Of a stretch of DNA of 64,000 bases, positions 35,118 to 44,647 are shown in pieces (position 1 is the first letter of the stretch; every line of letters starts with the position of its first letter). The position numbers were made by a program, and so were the translations under genes. This stretch comes from Acidulodesulfobacterium sp021802425 (GTDB lineage Bacteria > SZUA-79 > Acidulodesulfobacterales > Acidulodesulfobacteraceae), in NCBI GenBank assembly GCA_021802425.1, contig JAJZXJ010000003.1, positions 1 to 64,000 on the forward strand. Direction: 5' to 3'. The notes below the pieces were generated by a model. The model was not told where the DNA came from. It ran no database searches and saw nothing but the letters and a program-made list of their open reading frames with translations.

Positions 35118-36689
35118 TTAATCTTTATGCTGTTTTAAATAGTATAGTATTGTTCTGACGCCGACTCCCGTCGCACCCTTTGGATTATAAGTAAAACCTG
35201 TTTTCGTAAAGGCAGGACCGGCTATGTCTATGTGGCACCATTTGACTTTCCCTGAAACGAATTCCTCCAGAAACATCCCTGCCGTTATGGCTCCGCCATA
35301 TTTATTTCCCACATTTTTGACATCGGCAACCGGACTTAAGAGTTTTTCCTGCATATTATCGTCAAACGGCAGCTCCCACATTCTTTCGCCGGAAATCTCG
35401 CTTGTCTTGATAATGTTGTCTATTAAGCCTTTGTCGTTTCCCATGACCCCGGAGGTATATTCGCCTAAAGCGACAACGCAGGCTCCGGTCAGGGTGGCCA
35501 TGTCTATTATTTCTTCCGCCCCCTGATTCTCCGCAAAGGTCAAAGCGTCCGCAAGCGTTAAACGACCCTCCGCATCGGTATTTTCTATTTCGATAGTTTT
35601 GCCGTTAAGTGCTTTAACTATATCATCCGGCCTCTGGGCGCCGCCGTCCGGCATATTTTCGCAGGCGGCTATAATGCCGTGAACCTCCGCATTCAAATCC
35701 AGTTTGGAAATATATTTCATTATTCCCAGAACGGCGCATGCTCCAGACTTATCCGACTTCATAGTCGTCATAAAATCGGCAGGTTTCAAAGAAAGTCCGC
35801 CGCTATCGAAGGTTATACCCTTTCCTACTATTGCAATCTTTTTAAGTTTAACTTTTTTTGTTTTATTTTTCGGCTTATAAATCAGATGGATAAATCTGGG
35901 AGGATTTTTTGAACCCTGCGCAACGCCGTAAAAGGAAAGCATACCCTTTTTAACTATCTCTTTCTCGTTGAATATTTCACATTCTATGCCCTCTTGCGCG
36001 GACAAATCCTTCGCAATATTTGCGAGATACTCGGGTGTAGCAATATTTCCCGGCTCGTTAACTATGTCCCTGGCAAAATTAGCAGCCTGCGAGGTTATTT
36101 TTCCGAAGCTTACTCCTTCTTTAAAATTTTCTTCTTTGTTCTTATCGATTTTAAGCGAATCGAAATAAACCCCGATAAGATTAAAATCCCCCGCTTTGTT
36201 ATTATTTTTATCGTCATCTTTTGTCTTATATTTTTTAAATTCGTATAAACCTAATAATGCTCCCTCGACAACGGCCGACGACATATAAAATAATCCATTT
36301 TTCAGATAATACTCTTCGGACAATTCGGGAATTATAAAGATTGCTTCTTTAATCCGATTTGTTCTGGCAATTCTTAATGAGTTCGAAACAAAATATCTTA
36401 TGGAATCGTAATTAAACTTATCTTTTTTACCTATGCCGTGCACTAATGAAAGAATAGGGGATTCGATCATTACATTCTTCCCCTTTTTTGCCTTGAAATT
36501 AAGTTGTTTTAACCTTTTATATATAAAATCAAATTCTTTGAGAGTTTTATTTTTTAAAAAGCTGCCCTCATCCCCTTCAAAGACCCCGAATATAAAAATA
36601 CGCTCAAATGAACTCCGCTGAACTCCCTTTTGCTTTGCTTCTTTCTCTTTTAAAATTTTGAAGGTAGAATCAATAACTTTAAATTCCAA
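35118..36689 (-). CDS. pepA: Leucyl aminopeptidase (M17)
   Basis: Cytosolic dizinc or dimanganese aminopeptidase. The C-terminal catalytic domain has VGKGITFDSGGLSLKP, MKSDKSGACAVLGIM, the signature NTDAEGRLTLADAL and TLTGACVVALGEY. The N-terminal macro-like domain (about 1-190) is more divergent, with a Lys/Asp-rich insert near 150-170. The 523 residues are slightly longer than usual. It lies upstream of nuoA on the same strand. Confidence 0.96.
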   Translation of the reverse strand: MEFKVIDSTFKILKEKEAKQKGVQRSSFERIFIFGVFEGDEGSFLKNKTLKEFDFIYKRLKQLNFKAKKGKNVMIESPILSLVHGIGKKDKFNYDSIRYFVSNSLRIARTNRIKEAIFIIPELSEEYYLKNGLFYMSSAVVEGALLGLYEFKKYKTKDDDKNNNKAGDFNLIGVYFDSLKIDKNKEENFKEGVSFGKITSQAANFARDIVNEPGNIATPEYLANIAKDLSAQEGIECEIFNEKEIVKKGMLSFYGVAQGSKNPPRFIHLIYKPKNKTKKVKLKKIAIVGKGITFDSGGLSLKPADFMTTMKSDKSGACAVLGIMKYISKLDLNAEVHGIIAACENMPDGGAQRPDDIVKALNGKTIEIENTDAEGRLTLADALTFAENQGAEEIIDMATLTGACVVALGEYTSGVMGNDKGLIDNIIKTSEISGERMWELPFDDNMQEKLLSPVADVKNVGNKYGGAITAGMFLEEFVSGKVKWCHIDIAGPAFTKTGFTYNPKGATGVGVRTILYYLKQHKD

Positions 36690-36733
36690 TTTAATATCCC
36701 CCGTATTATTTTTCTATGTTTTAATACTTATTT

Positions 36734-38548
36734 TTAATACTTAAACCTTTTTATTATCCCGATAAGCTTTTCCAGTTCCCCGTAAACGGAAGCCGCTTCT
36801 TTGGCAGTGCTTGAAGACTGCTCCGAATTTGATGCGGCAAGATTCGATACCATTTCGATATTTTGGGAAATCTCGTTTGTCGCCGCCGTTTGCTCCTCTG
36901 ATGCCGCGGCTATGGAATTAACCTGGTCTGCCAGGCCTACTATGTTTCTTTCTATGCTATTAAGCGATTCTCCCGCCTTTGAAGCATATTCCACCGATAA
37001 GCTGACTTCTTTCATTGTGGAATCCATCGAAGATTTTGTATTTTGGGTGCTTTGCTGTATGGTTTGAACCTTCGATACTATCTCTTTTGTTGCCTTAACC
37101 GTTCTTTCCGCAAGTTTTCTTACCTCATCCGCCACAACGGCAAATCCCCTTCCCGACTCTCCGGCGCGCGCGGCCTCTATTGCGGCGTTAAGCGCCAGCA
37201 GGTTTGTCTGATCGGCTATATCGTTGATAACCGAGATTATTTCTCCAATCTCGTAAGAACCCTTTTCGAGCCCGTTTATTAGGCTTCCAAGTTCTTCCGT
37301 AAGAACGGCCACATTTTTAATACCGTTTATCGCCCTTTCGACTATGTCAAAGCCTTCTTTTGCACTGCCGGAAGCCTCTTTTGCGACGCTGCTTAAATTT
37401 TGCGTATTTTTGGATATCTCTTTAATCGTCTGACTCATTTCTTCCGAGGCCGCTGCCACATGCGTAGAAAGCAAAGCCTGTTCTTTAGCCTTACCGCTTA
37501 TTTCATCGACATGGGTTTCTATCGATGTGTTTACATCGACGATGGTCATGGCCTCTTCGGTTATAGATTTTACGATTTCTCTTATATCTATAATAAATTT
37601 GTTAAATTTGTTAGCGACGGATGTAATTTCATCATATACGGAATTTTTATAAACATCGCATTTTATGCAAATCTGCCCGCCCGTATCTCCATACCGGTCT
37701 TGCTGCTTATCCCAGCATCTCGGCTCCAGTTCATCTTCTTTAAGCATGCAATTCTTGCTTTTCTTCATCATAATAGTTGTCTTATTATAACAGTCCATAG
37801 GAATAAGCTTGCTTAAATCTCCGTCTCCTCTTACAATATCGTTCAGCTTATCGTAAAGATTTTTTGTCGGCTTTATAAAGATAGATTTTAATAAACCATA
37901 TATGGCTAAAATCGATAGAACAAGAAAGATAAAGGAAACGATAATAATGTTTCTCATAAAAATATCGGATGAGCTTACGGCATTTTTCATGGAATAAATA
38001 AGCTTAACCCCGCCAAGCGTCGTCCCGTCTTTAACCGTATGGCACATAAGGCAGTTTATACCCCTGGACATCTTTTTTGCGACAAACGGAACGCCGACTT
38101 TTAGATATTCATGTCCGTTTTTATTGAATATACTGATAATTTCCTTATTTGACCCCAATATTTCTTTGTCAAACCTCGTTGTCGGATTTTCCTGTTTAAG
38201 CCCGGGACCGAACTCTTTATTAACGGCTTCGCCCCTTATAACTTTAATATCTTTAATGCCCTGAATTTTTTTAAATATCCCGAAAAGCTGCCTTCTATCG
38301 GACTTCTTAGAAATAGTTCCGTTAAGCATCATGGCGTTTAAACTGGAAAGCATCGTTTTGGCAGTAACGACGGCATCGCTTGATGTCATTTTAACGGACA
38401 TTTTGTTCTGGCTGGAAACAGAGTAATAAGTTAAAAATGATAAAATTAAAATAAAAACGAAAGTGATTAGGAAAAGCAGTTTGGTCTTAATAGAGACCTT
38501 TTTAATTAAATTTAAATCCACCTTATTTATCCCCCCCCCTGCCTGCAT
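36734..38548 (-). CDS. Methyl-accepting chemotaxis protein with c-type heme sensor domain
   Basis: The 604-residue chemoreceptor is anchored by two membrane helices (about 22-44 and 200-222). The periplasmic sensor between them is DUF3365-like and has a heme c motif C166-L-M-C169-H170. After the HAMP-like region there is a cytoplasmic Cys-rich segment (about 255-300) with DCYN, KNCML, PRCWD and CIKCDVYKN. The rest is a standard signalling domain with the hairpin tip ADQTNLLALNAAIEAARAGE. It likely senses redox state or a gas and signals to CheA, which is not in the window. The start is uncertain, as a GTG nine codons downstream is preceded by AAGG. Confidence 0.92.
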   Translation of the reverse strand: MQAGGGINKVDLNLIKKVSIKTKLLFLITFVFILILSFLTYYSVSSQNKMSVKMTSSDAVVTAKTMLSSLNAMMLNGTISKKSDRRQLFGIFKKIQGIKDIKVIRGEAVNKEFGPGLKQENPTTRFDKEILGSNKEIISIFNKNGHEYLKVGVPFVAKKMSRGINCLMCHTVKDGTTLGGVKLIYSMKNAVSSSDIFMRNIIIVSFIFLVLSILAIYGLLKSIFIKPTKNLYDKLNDIVRGDGDLSKLIPMDCYNKTTIMMKKSKNCMLKEDELEPRCWDKQQDRYGDTGGQICIKCDVYKNSVYDEITSVANKFNKFIIDIREIVKSITEEAMTIVDVNTSIETHVDEISGKAKEQALLSTHVAAASEEMSQTIKEISKNTQNLSSVAKEASGSAKEGFDIVERAINGIKNVAVLTEELGSLINGLEKGSYEIGEIISVINDIADQTNLLALNAAIEAARAGESGRGFAVVADEVRKLAERTVKATKEIVSKVQTIQQSTQNTKSSMDSTMKEVSLSVEYASKAGESLNSIERNIVGLADQVNSIAAASEEQTAATNEISQNIEMVSNLAASNSEQSSSTAKEAASVYGELEKLIGIIKRFKY

Positions 38549-38761
38549 TAAAATAAATAATAAAAATCTTTATAATAATATCAAATATAATAAATATAAT
38601 AAAACAAAAAAGTAAATATTTAAATAAATTTAAATTTATTTAAGGCATCGAAACTAAATGCTGATGGGGTTCAAACCGGCAAGACTAAATAATATCATAA
38701 TTATTTATAATAAAGTTAAAAACATCTCATCCCTAACGGGCTTTACTTATAAAACCAGGCA

Positions 38762-40123
38762 CTAATGCGGGTTCTGCCCTTGCTTTAACATCGAAAGCTT
38801 TCTGTAAAGATTTCTTTCGCTTACCCCGATAATACCCGCAATTTCGGATTTGCTCAACTTTTTAGAAAAAAGGTATTTGATATATTCTTCTTCTATTTCC
38901 CTTAAAGTCGGATTTTTATCAAAGAGCGTCTTTCCGCTAACCGCATCCCTGTCATTATCATATGAAACTTCAAGCTGAATAGCTTCCGGCGGTATTTCTT
39001 CTTTGCCGTCGGATAAAACCATTGCTCTTTCGATAACATTTTTTAATTCCCTGACATTGCCGGGCCAGTCATAGTTTAAAAGTTTATTTTCGGCGGATGC
39101 GGAAAGGTGCTTTGAAAATTTAATTTTATTTTCTTTCGTCATAAAAAAATGGGCTAAATGAGAAATATCTTCTTTTCTCTCTCTTAAAGGCGGAAGCTCT
39201 ATCGTAAAACCGTTTATCCTGTAAAATAAATCACCTCTAAAATGACCTTCTTCGACCATCTTTTTTAGATTTTTATTTGTTGCGGTTATTATTCTTGTGT
39301 CGATAAAGAGGTTTTTGGATGAACCTACCCTTCTGAAGCTTTTCGTATCTAATATTCTTAGAAGCTTCGCCTGTATAATAGCGCTAACCTCGCCAATTTC
39401 ATCGATAAAAAGCGTTCCCTTGTCCGCATATTCCAGAAGCCCTTTTTTAAGGGCATCCGCTCCTGTAAACGAACCCCTTTCATGACCGAACAACTCAGAT
39501 TCGAATAAATTTTCGGATAAATTACAGGAATCGACAATGATAAGGGGGTTATCTTTTCTGACCGACAGCTTGTGGAGCATATTCGCGCTTAATTCTTTGC
39601 CTGTGCCTGATTCTCCCGTAATCAAAACATTTAAATCCGATTTGGCGGCGGCGGAAATATCTTCTATCACCTTCGATGCCGCTTTAGATTTTCCTATAAA
39701 AAACCGCTTAAAAATCTCTCTTTTAAAATAGGCGGCATAATTTTTTAAGTTAATATTTTCGATTAGTTTTTTTATGGTTATGCTGAGTTCTTCGAGACTT
39801 AGCGGCTTAACAAGGTAATCGCAGGCGCCGATTTTTAAGGCAGCCACGGCTGAATCGACGGTGCCGAAAGCAGTTAAGATAATTATCTCTATATCGTTCG
39901 TTTTTGATTTTACAATTTTTAATAGTTCTATGCCGGACTTTCGGGGTAATTTTAGGTCGGATATTATAATGTTGAAATAGCCTTTTTCTAATTTTTCTAT
40001 TGCTTCTTCGGCCGAAGGAGCGGATTGAACGTCGTAACCCTCGCTGCTTAAATAGTCCGTAAGTATATTTCTATAATTTATATCGTCGTCAACAATAAGT
40101 ATAGAAATTAAATTGTTATCCAT
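38762..40123 (-). CDS. NtrC-family sigma-54-dependent response regulator
   Basis: The 453-residue three-domain activator begins with a receiver domain with phosphoacceptor Asp56 in IIISDLKLP. An AAA+ domain follows with Walker A GESGTGKEL, the sigma-54 contact loop as GSFTGA rather than GAFTGA, Walker B LFIDEIGEV and the arginine-finger region RVGSSKNLFIDTRIIT. A Fis-type HTH closes the protein (LSKSEIAGIIGVSERNLYRK). The kinase gene lies five bases upstream, so they form a two-component pair. Target promoters are unknown. Confidence 0.95.
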   Translation of the reverse strand: MDNNLISILIVDDDINYRNILTDYLSSEGYDVQSAPSAEEAIEKLEKGYFNIIISDLKLPRKSGIELLKIVKSKTNDIEIIILTAFGTVDSAVAALKIGACDYLVKPLSLEELSITIKKLIENINLKNYAAYFKREIFKRFFIGKSKAASKVIEDISAAAKSDLNVLITGESGTGKELSANMLHKLSVRKDNPLIIVDSCNLSENLFESELFGHERGSFTGADALKKGLLEYADKGTLFIDEIGEVSAIIQAKLLRILDTKSFRRVGSSKNLFIDTRIITATNKNLKKMVEEGHFRGDLFYRINGFTIELPPLRERKEDISHLAHFFMTKENKIKFSKHLSASAENKLLNYDWPGNVRELKNVIERAMVLSDGKEEIPPEAIQLEVSYDNDRDAVSGKTLFDKNPTLREIEEEYIKYLFSKKLSKSEIAGIIGVSERNLYRKLSMLKQGQNPH

Positions 40124-40128
40124 GACTT

Positions 40129-41301
40129 TTATTTTTCTTTATCGTTATTTTCCCTGAAGTTGCTTTTAACCGGTATTTTTATTACGAATTTTGTTCCCAA
40201 ATCCTGTTTAGACCTGACCTCGATCGAACCCCCTAGAGATTTAATTATGCTCAAAGATATGGAAAGCCCGAGCCCTGTGCTTCCCGTACCCTTATTTTTC
40301 GAGAAAAAGGGGTCAAAAATCTTTTTGATATCGGCCGGCGCAATACCATGTCCGTTATCTATAATCAATATATAAATATAATCCTTTATTATCCTGGTTA
40401 TAAAATACACGACTCCCGACTCTTCCTGAACGGCCTGTATTGCGTTAAGCCCTATATTAAGCACGACCTGCCTTAACCCCGCTTCCGAGAAACTAATCAG
40501 AGGAGGATGTCCGGCAAAGTTCTTCTTTATCATAACATTTTTCTTATTTGCCAGGAAGGAAAGCAAAGAAAGGCTCTCATCCACCGACTTATTGACATTT
40601 ACTATATCTGCCTTAACCGATACGGGTCTGGATAAGAGGAGAAGCTTTTTTGTAATATCTTTGCACCTCTCTATCTCCGTTCTTATTAACTCAAAATATT
40701 TTTTAATATCGCAGCTGCCTTCTTTGAAACCGCCTTGAAGATTGCTTTGAATGAGTTCATTGTTTCCGATGCACATCCTCATCATATCTACGGAAGCCAA
40801 TATATTGTTAAGCGGATTATTTATTTCATGCGCCACGCCCTCGGCTAAGAGGCCGACTTCGGAAAGCCTTTGAGATAAGTTAAATTTAAGCTGGGCATCG
40901 GAACCGCTTCCCAGATACCTTAAAACCTCAACCGCATACCTTTTGCCCGTTGAATTATCATAAAAAGGGGATGAGTTTATTTCGACGGCAATTTCTTTTT
41001 TTTCCGACCCGTAATGACCGTGTATAACCTTAACCGTCTTCCCTTTTTTAATAACCTCTTCCACCGAACACGATTCTAATAAGGGGTCGCACGGCTCGTC
41101 CCTGAAATGGCTTATCTTATAACAATAGCCTCCTATAACATCCGAAACGGGCAGGCCGGCATCATTTAAAAAACGCCTGTTTGCATAAACTATTTTGTAA
41201 TTTTCATCGATAACGATAACCCCGTCATTTATGTTATCTAATATATCGTCCGAACTAAAAGCTAAAACCTGTTTTTCCCTATTTTCCATAAATAATCCCA
41301 T
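40129..41301 (-). CDS. PAS-domain histidine kinase
   Basis: The 390-residue sensor kinase has no membrane helix and is therefore cytoplasmic. A PAS domain (about 15-130) includes a Cys/His cluster, C60, H65, C71 and C78 (CYKISHFRDEPCD, then ESC), of a type recurring in deltaproteobacterial kinases. The H-box has the phosphorylated His158 in GVAHEINNPLNN, followed by VLNIGLNAIQAV (N-box), DNGHGIAP (G1) and GTGSTGLGLSI (G2). It phosphorylates the NtrC-type regulator encoded next. The Cys cluster may bind metal or a redox cofactor; that is inference. Confidence 0.93.
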   Translation of the reverse strand: MGLFMENREKQVLAFSSDDILDNINDGVIVIDENYKIVYANRRFLNDAGLPVSDVIGGYCYKISHFRDEPCDPLLESCSVEEVIKKGKTVKVIHGHYGSEKKEIAVEINSSPFYDNSTGKRYAVEVLRYLGSGSDAQLKFNLSQRLSEVGLLAEGVAHEINNPLNNILASVDMMRMCIGNNELIQSNLQGGFKEGSCDIKKYFELIRTEIERCKDITKKLLLLSRPVSVKADIVNVNKSVDESLSLLSFLANKKNVMIKKNFAGHPPLISFSEAGLRQVVLNIGLNAIQAVQEESGVVYFITRIIKDYIYILIIDNGHGIAPADIKKIFDPFFSKNKGTGSTGLGLSISLSIIKSLGGSIEVRSKQDLGTKFVIKIPVKSNFRENNDKEK

Positions 41302-41442
41302 AAATAAATTAATGAATTAAATATCGATAGAAAATTTTGTTAAAGGTTTGTTAATATAAACATTTTTGGTTAATATCCTCAATTATTATAACACAATTAT
41401 AAACCCGGAATAGAATTAATTGAAAAATTTTACTTCAACCTA

Positions 41443-41471
41443 TTGACAATATTTCAAAAATCTATTAATAT
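41443..41471 (+). promoter_or_regulatory. Sigma-70 promoter for rplU-rpmA-obg
   Basis: TTGACA (41443-41448), a 17-base spacer and TAATAT (41466-41471). Transcription would begin near 41478, giving a leader of about 40 bases before rplU. Confidence 0.75.
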
Positions 41472-41518
41472 TAGCTTTTATGTTTATAAATTTATTTTTA
41501 AGCAAAGAGGATTATCTT

Positions 41519-41830
41519 ATGAATGATTACGCTATCATAAATTCAGGCTCAAAGCAATACAAGGTATCTGCCGGAGACCTGATAAGAATTGAAAATATAG
41601 GTAAAAACAAGGGGGATGAAATATTTTTTAAGCCGAGCATGCTGAAAAATAACGACAATATTCTTTTTGGGGAACAGGCTTTAAAAGATGTAAATGTCAA
41701 AGGTATCGTGGTCAGAAACGGAAGAGCAAAAAAGATAATCGTGTTTAAGATGAAACGCCGTAAAGACGAAAGAAAAAAAAGAGGACACAGGCAAAATTTT
41801 ACTGAAGTCAAGATAACCGACATTCCATAA
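41519..41830 (+). CDS. rplU: Ribosomal protein bL21
   Basis: Large-subunit protein. Start set at MNDYAIINSGSKQYKV, which aligns with the usual bL21 N-terminus and has AAAGAGG 8 bases upstream; an in-frame ATG 13 codons earlier falls at the promoter start site. The 103-residue product ends with KRRKDERKKRGHRQNFTEVK, the typical basic tail. First gene of a long plus-strand cluster. Confidence 0.97.
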   Translation: MNDYAIINSGSKQYKVSAGDLIRIENIGKNKGDEIFFKPSMLKNNDNILFGEQALKDVNVKGIVVRNGRAKKIIVFKMKRRKDERKKRGHRQNFTEVKITDIP

Positions 41831-41919
41831 ATAACCTTCAGGGCAAAAATTTAAAATTTTAAATACGCGAATAATAAAAAAATAAATAATATTTTACCGA
41901 ATAAGGCAAAGGTGTAATT

Positions 41920-42180
41920 ATGGCTCACAAAAAAGCAGGCGGCAGTTCCAGAAACGGGCGGGACAGTCAAGGTCAAAGAAGGGGAGTGAAAAGATTCGGC
42001 GGGGAATTAGTAAAGCCGGGCGAAATCATTGTTCGTCAGGTTGGTTCATCTTTCCATCCCGGAAAATATGTCAAAGAAGGAAAGGATTATACTCTTTACT
42101 CTATAATGGGCGGCTTTGTTAAATTTCACGCAGGAAAGAACAATAGAAAATTTGTCAGCATTATCCCCTTAGAGAAATAA
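41920..42180 (+). CDS. rpmA: Ribosomal protein bL27
   Basis: Large-subunit protein near the peptidyl-transferase centre. The 86 residues begin MAHKKAGGSSRNGRDSQGQR with no N-terminal cleavable extension, then VGSSFHPGKYVKEGKDYTLY. Conserved order rplU-rpmA-obg. Confidence 0.98.
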   Translation: MAHKKAGGSSRNGRDSQGQRRGVKRFGGELVKPGEIIVRQVGSSFHPGKYVKEGKDYTLYSIMGGFVKFHAGKNNRKFVSIIPLEK

Positions 42181-42220
42181 TCACCGCGCTTCCGGATTCA
42201 ACGATTCAACCTATGCATCC

Positions 42221-42292
42221 GCCGCCTCTAAGCCCAAATACGCCGCAAAGGCGGGCTACCGGACGGAACGACATTTCAGGCGGCTTTGTTTT
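42221..42292 (+). terminator. GC-rich branched hairpin between rpmA and obg
   Basis: GCCGCCT (42221-42227) pairs with AGGCGGC (42278-42284) and encloses a nested AGCC/GGCT and CGCC/GGCG hairpin; TTTGTTTT follows. It could be a partial terminator that lowers obg relative to the ribosomal genes. The stretch is much richer in G/C than its surroundings. Confidence 0.4.
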
Positions 42293-42351
42293 ACCTCAAA
42301 ATTCCTCATTACATAAAATCAATTACTATAGAACCATAATTTAAATTTAAG

Positions 42352-43356
42352 ATGAAATTTGTCGATAATGCCGTGATAACTATAGCCTCCGGCAACGGGG
42401 GCAAAGGTGCAGTGAGCTTCAGGAGAGAAAAATTCATTCCTAAAGGGGGACCCGACGGCGGAGACGGCGGAGACGGCGGAGATGTCATTTTTAAAGCATC
42501 CCACAATATAACAAGCCTGCTGGATTTCAGATATAAGCCAAAGTTCGCCGCCGAAAACGGCGGGAATGGACAGGGCAACAATAAAAAGGGACGGGACGGA
42601 AAAGATATTATTCTAAATGTTCCAGTGGGAACGGCGATAATAGATTATGACTCTGACGAAATAATAGCCGACTTGACAAAAGACGGGGAAAAATTTATAG
42701 TTTTGCAGGGCGGCAGGGGCGGGAAAGGAAATACCTTTTTTAAATCCTCCGTTAATAGAATGCCGCGGTTTTCGCAACCCGGGACGCAGGGGGAAACAAA
42801 AAAAATCCGCCTTGTTCTTAAAAGTCTGGGAGATGTAGGCATAATCGGTCTTCCAAATGCCGGAAAATCCACCCTGATTTCTAAATTGTCCGGAGCTCAT
42901 CCCGAAATAGCGCCGTATCCCTTTACGACAAAAACGCCGAGTCTCGGCGTCTGCCGCTACGAAGATTCCGATAAAACATTTACGATAGTCGATATACCGG
43001 GCATTATCTCCGGCGCGGCCGAAGGCACAGGCTTGGGTTTAAGATTTCTAAAACACATAGAAAGATCGAACATACTTCTGCATTTAATCGAAATAGGCAA
43101 TATTGCCGAAGTCGAAAATCGGTACGAAACGGTCATAAACGAAATAAATAAATTCAACAAAGAAATCCTTAAAAAAAACAGGATAGTCGTCATAAATAAA
43201 ATCGATTTAATAGAAGGTTTAAAAGAACTTAATAAAATAAAGGATGAAATTAATAAATTTTTCGATAAAAAGGGTATTAAACCGCTTTTCATTTCCGCAT
43301 CCGAAAATATGGGTATAGACGAATTGAAAAATAATTTAAACAAATTGATTGGTTGA
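42352..43356 (+). CDS. obg: Obg/CgtA GTPase
   Basis: Essential ribosome-assembly GTPase. The Gly-rich Obg fold (about 1-155) has GGPDGGDGGDGGDVIFKA and GGRGGKGN. The G domain has GLPNAGKSTLISKL (G1), FTTKTPSLG (G2), DIPGIISGAAEGTGLG (G3), NKIDLIE (G4) and FISASENMG (G5). At 334 residues it lacks the C-terminal extension of some relatives. It follows the ribosomal pair as in most bacteria. Confidence 0.98.
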   Translation: MKFVDNAVITIASGNGGKGAVSFRREKFIPKGGPDGGDGGDGGDVIFKASHNITSLLDFRYKPKFAAENGGNGQGNNKKGRDGKDIILNVPVGTAIIDYDSDEIIADLTKDGEKFIVLQGGRGGKGNTFFKSSVNRMPRFSQPGTQGETKKIRLVLKSLGDVGIIGLPNAGKSTLISKLSGAHPEIAPYPFTTKTPSLGVCRYEDSDKTFTIVDIPGIISGAAEGTGLGLRFLKHIERSNILLHLIEIGNIAEVENRYETVINEINKFNKEILKKNRIVVINKIDLIEGLKELNKIKDEINKFFDKKGIKPLFISASENMGIDELKNNLNKLIG

Positions 43357-43421
43357 TTTGTTATAATAATTATAAAAATGTGATATATAAATTCTTCCGA
43401 AAATAACAAAAAGTATAATAA

Positions 43422-44597
43422 ATGAATAATAAAGAATATAATGCATTAAACGATTTTAGAAAATATTTGAATTCCAAAAAAAGAATAGTTTTAAAAATCG
43501 GCACGCAGGTACTCTTAAGCGATAAAGATAAACTTTCTTTATCCGCCTTTAAAAGGATTTGCAGTTTTTCGCATTCGTTAATACGGCAGCAAAAAGAAGT
43601 AATATTAGTTTCATCGGGAGCGATAGCCGCCGGAAAAGATGTATTAAATACCCCGCCCCCTTCAAATAATTTTTCAAATAATTTCAGCATGCCGGAAAAG
43701 CAGGCTTTTGCCGCTTGCGGACAGGCGATATTAATGAAAAATTACGGCTCTTGTTTTAAACAATACGGAATAAAAACAGCGCAAATCCTTTTAACGAAAG
43801 ACGACATATCCTCCAGAAAAAGGTTCGTCAATGCAAGAAACACGATATACGAGCTGTTAAAGAATAAGGTTGTGCCGATTATAAATGAAAATGACACTAT
43901 TTCTTACGAAGAGATAAAATTTTCCGACAATGACCATTTGTCGGCTCTCGTTTCAAACCTCGTATGCGCCGACTTATTAATAATTCTTTCCAATGTCCAG
44001 GGCGTTTACGACAAAAATCCTGTATTGCATAAAGATGCGAAACTTATTAAAACGATAGATAACATAAAGGATTTCATGAAAGATTTTAAAGAAACATCTA
44101 AAAGTTTGCAAGGCACAGGCGGAATGAAATCAAAACTTTATGCCTCGTTTATCGCCGCCGGCGCGGGGACAGACACTATTATTATCTCGGGCAAGGACGG
44201 AAAAAGCCTTGATTCGTTCGCCGGAGGCATACTGACGGGAACATTTATTCCGTCTTTAAAAAACAACATTAACAAGAAAAAACACTGGCTTTTATTCGGC
44301 ATGGAAAAAAAGGGGCAAATAGTAATCGATAAGGGGGCCGTCGACGCAATTATCAACAAAAATAAAAGCCTTCTTGCAAGCGGTATTCTTGCAGTAAACG
44401 GCGAATTTAAAAAAGGGGAGGGAGTTTATATCGTTAACGAAGAAGGTAAAATTTTTTCTATCGGCATATCCAATTTTGATTCAAAGGATATAAAAAGAAT
44501 TAAGGGACTTAAATCCCATGAAATAAAAACAAAATTTGGCGAAGGCAGCCTTTCGGCTTTAGTTATACACAAAGACAAATTGGCCGTTACCGCTTAA
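43422..44597 (+). CDS. proB: Glutamate 5-kinase
   Basis: First step of proline synthesis. The amino-acid kinase domain has RIVLKIGTQVLL, VSSGAIAAGKDVL, PIINENDTISYEEIKFSDND and GTGGMKSKLYA. A C-terminal PUA domain (about 285-365) follows, including IDKGAVDAI and SLLASGILAVNGEFKKGEGV. At 391 residues it is a little longer than usual. proA follows after 50 bases. Confidence 0.96.
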   Translation: MNNKEYNALNDFRKYLNSKKRIVLKIGTQVLLSDKDKLSLSAFKRICSFSHSLIRQQKEVILVSSGAIAAGKDVLNTPPPSNNFSNNFSMPEKQAFAACGQAILMKNYGSCFKQYGIKTAQILLTKDDISSRKRFVNARNTIYELLKNKVVPIINENDTISYEEIKFSDNDHLSALVSNLVCADLLIILSNVQGVYDKNPVLHKDAKLIKTIDNIKDFMKDFKETSKSLQGTGGMKSKLYASFIAAGAGTDTIIISGKDGKSLDSFAGGILTGTFIPSLKNNINKKKHWLLFGMEKKGQIVIDKGAVDAIINKNKSLLASGILAVNGEFKKGEGVYIVNEEGKIFSIGISNFDSKDIKRIKGLKSHEIKTKFGEGSLSALVIHKDKLAVTA

Positions 44598-44647
44598 ATA
44601 TATTAAGAGCATGATAATAAAATTTAACAATATTTATTCTAAGGTAA

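Noticed and set aside
38549..38761. 213-base gap between the chemoreceptor and the response regulator as an RNA gene
   Set aside because: Very AT-rich with no stable hairpin or tRNA-like fold; nothing beyond spacer is supported.
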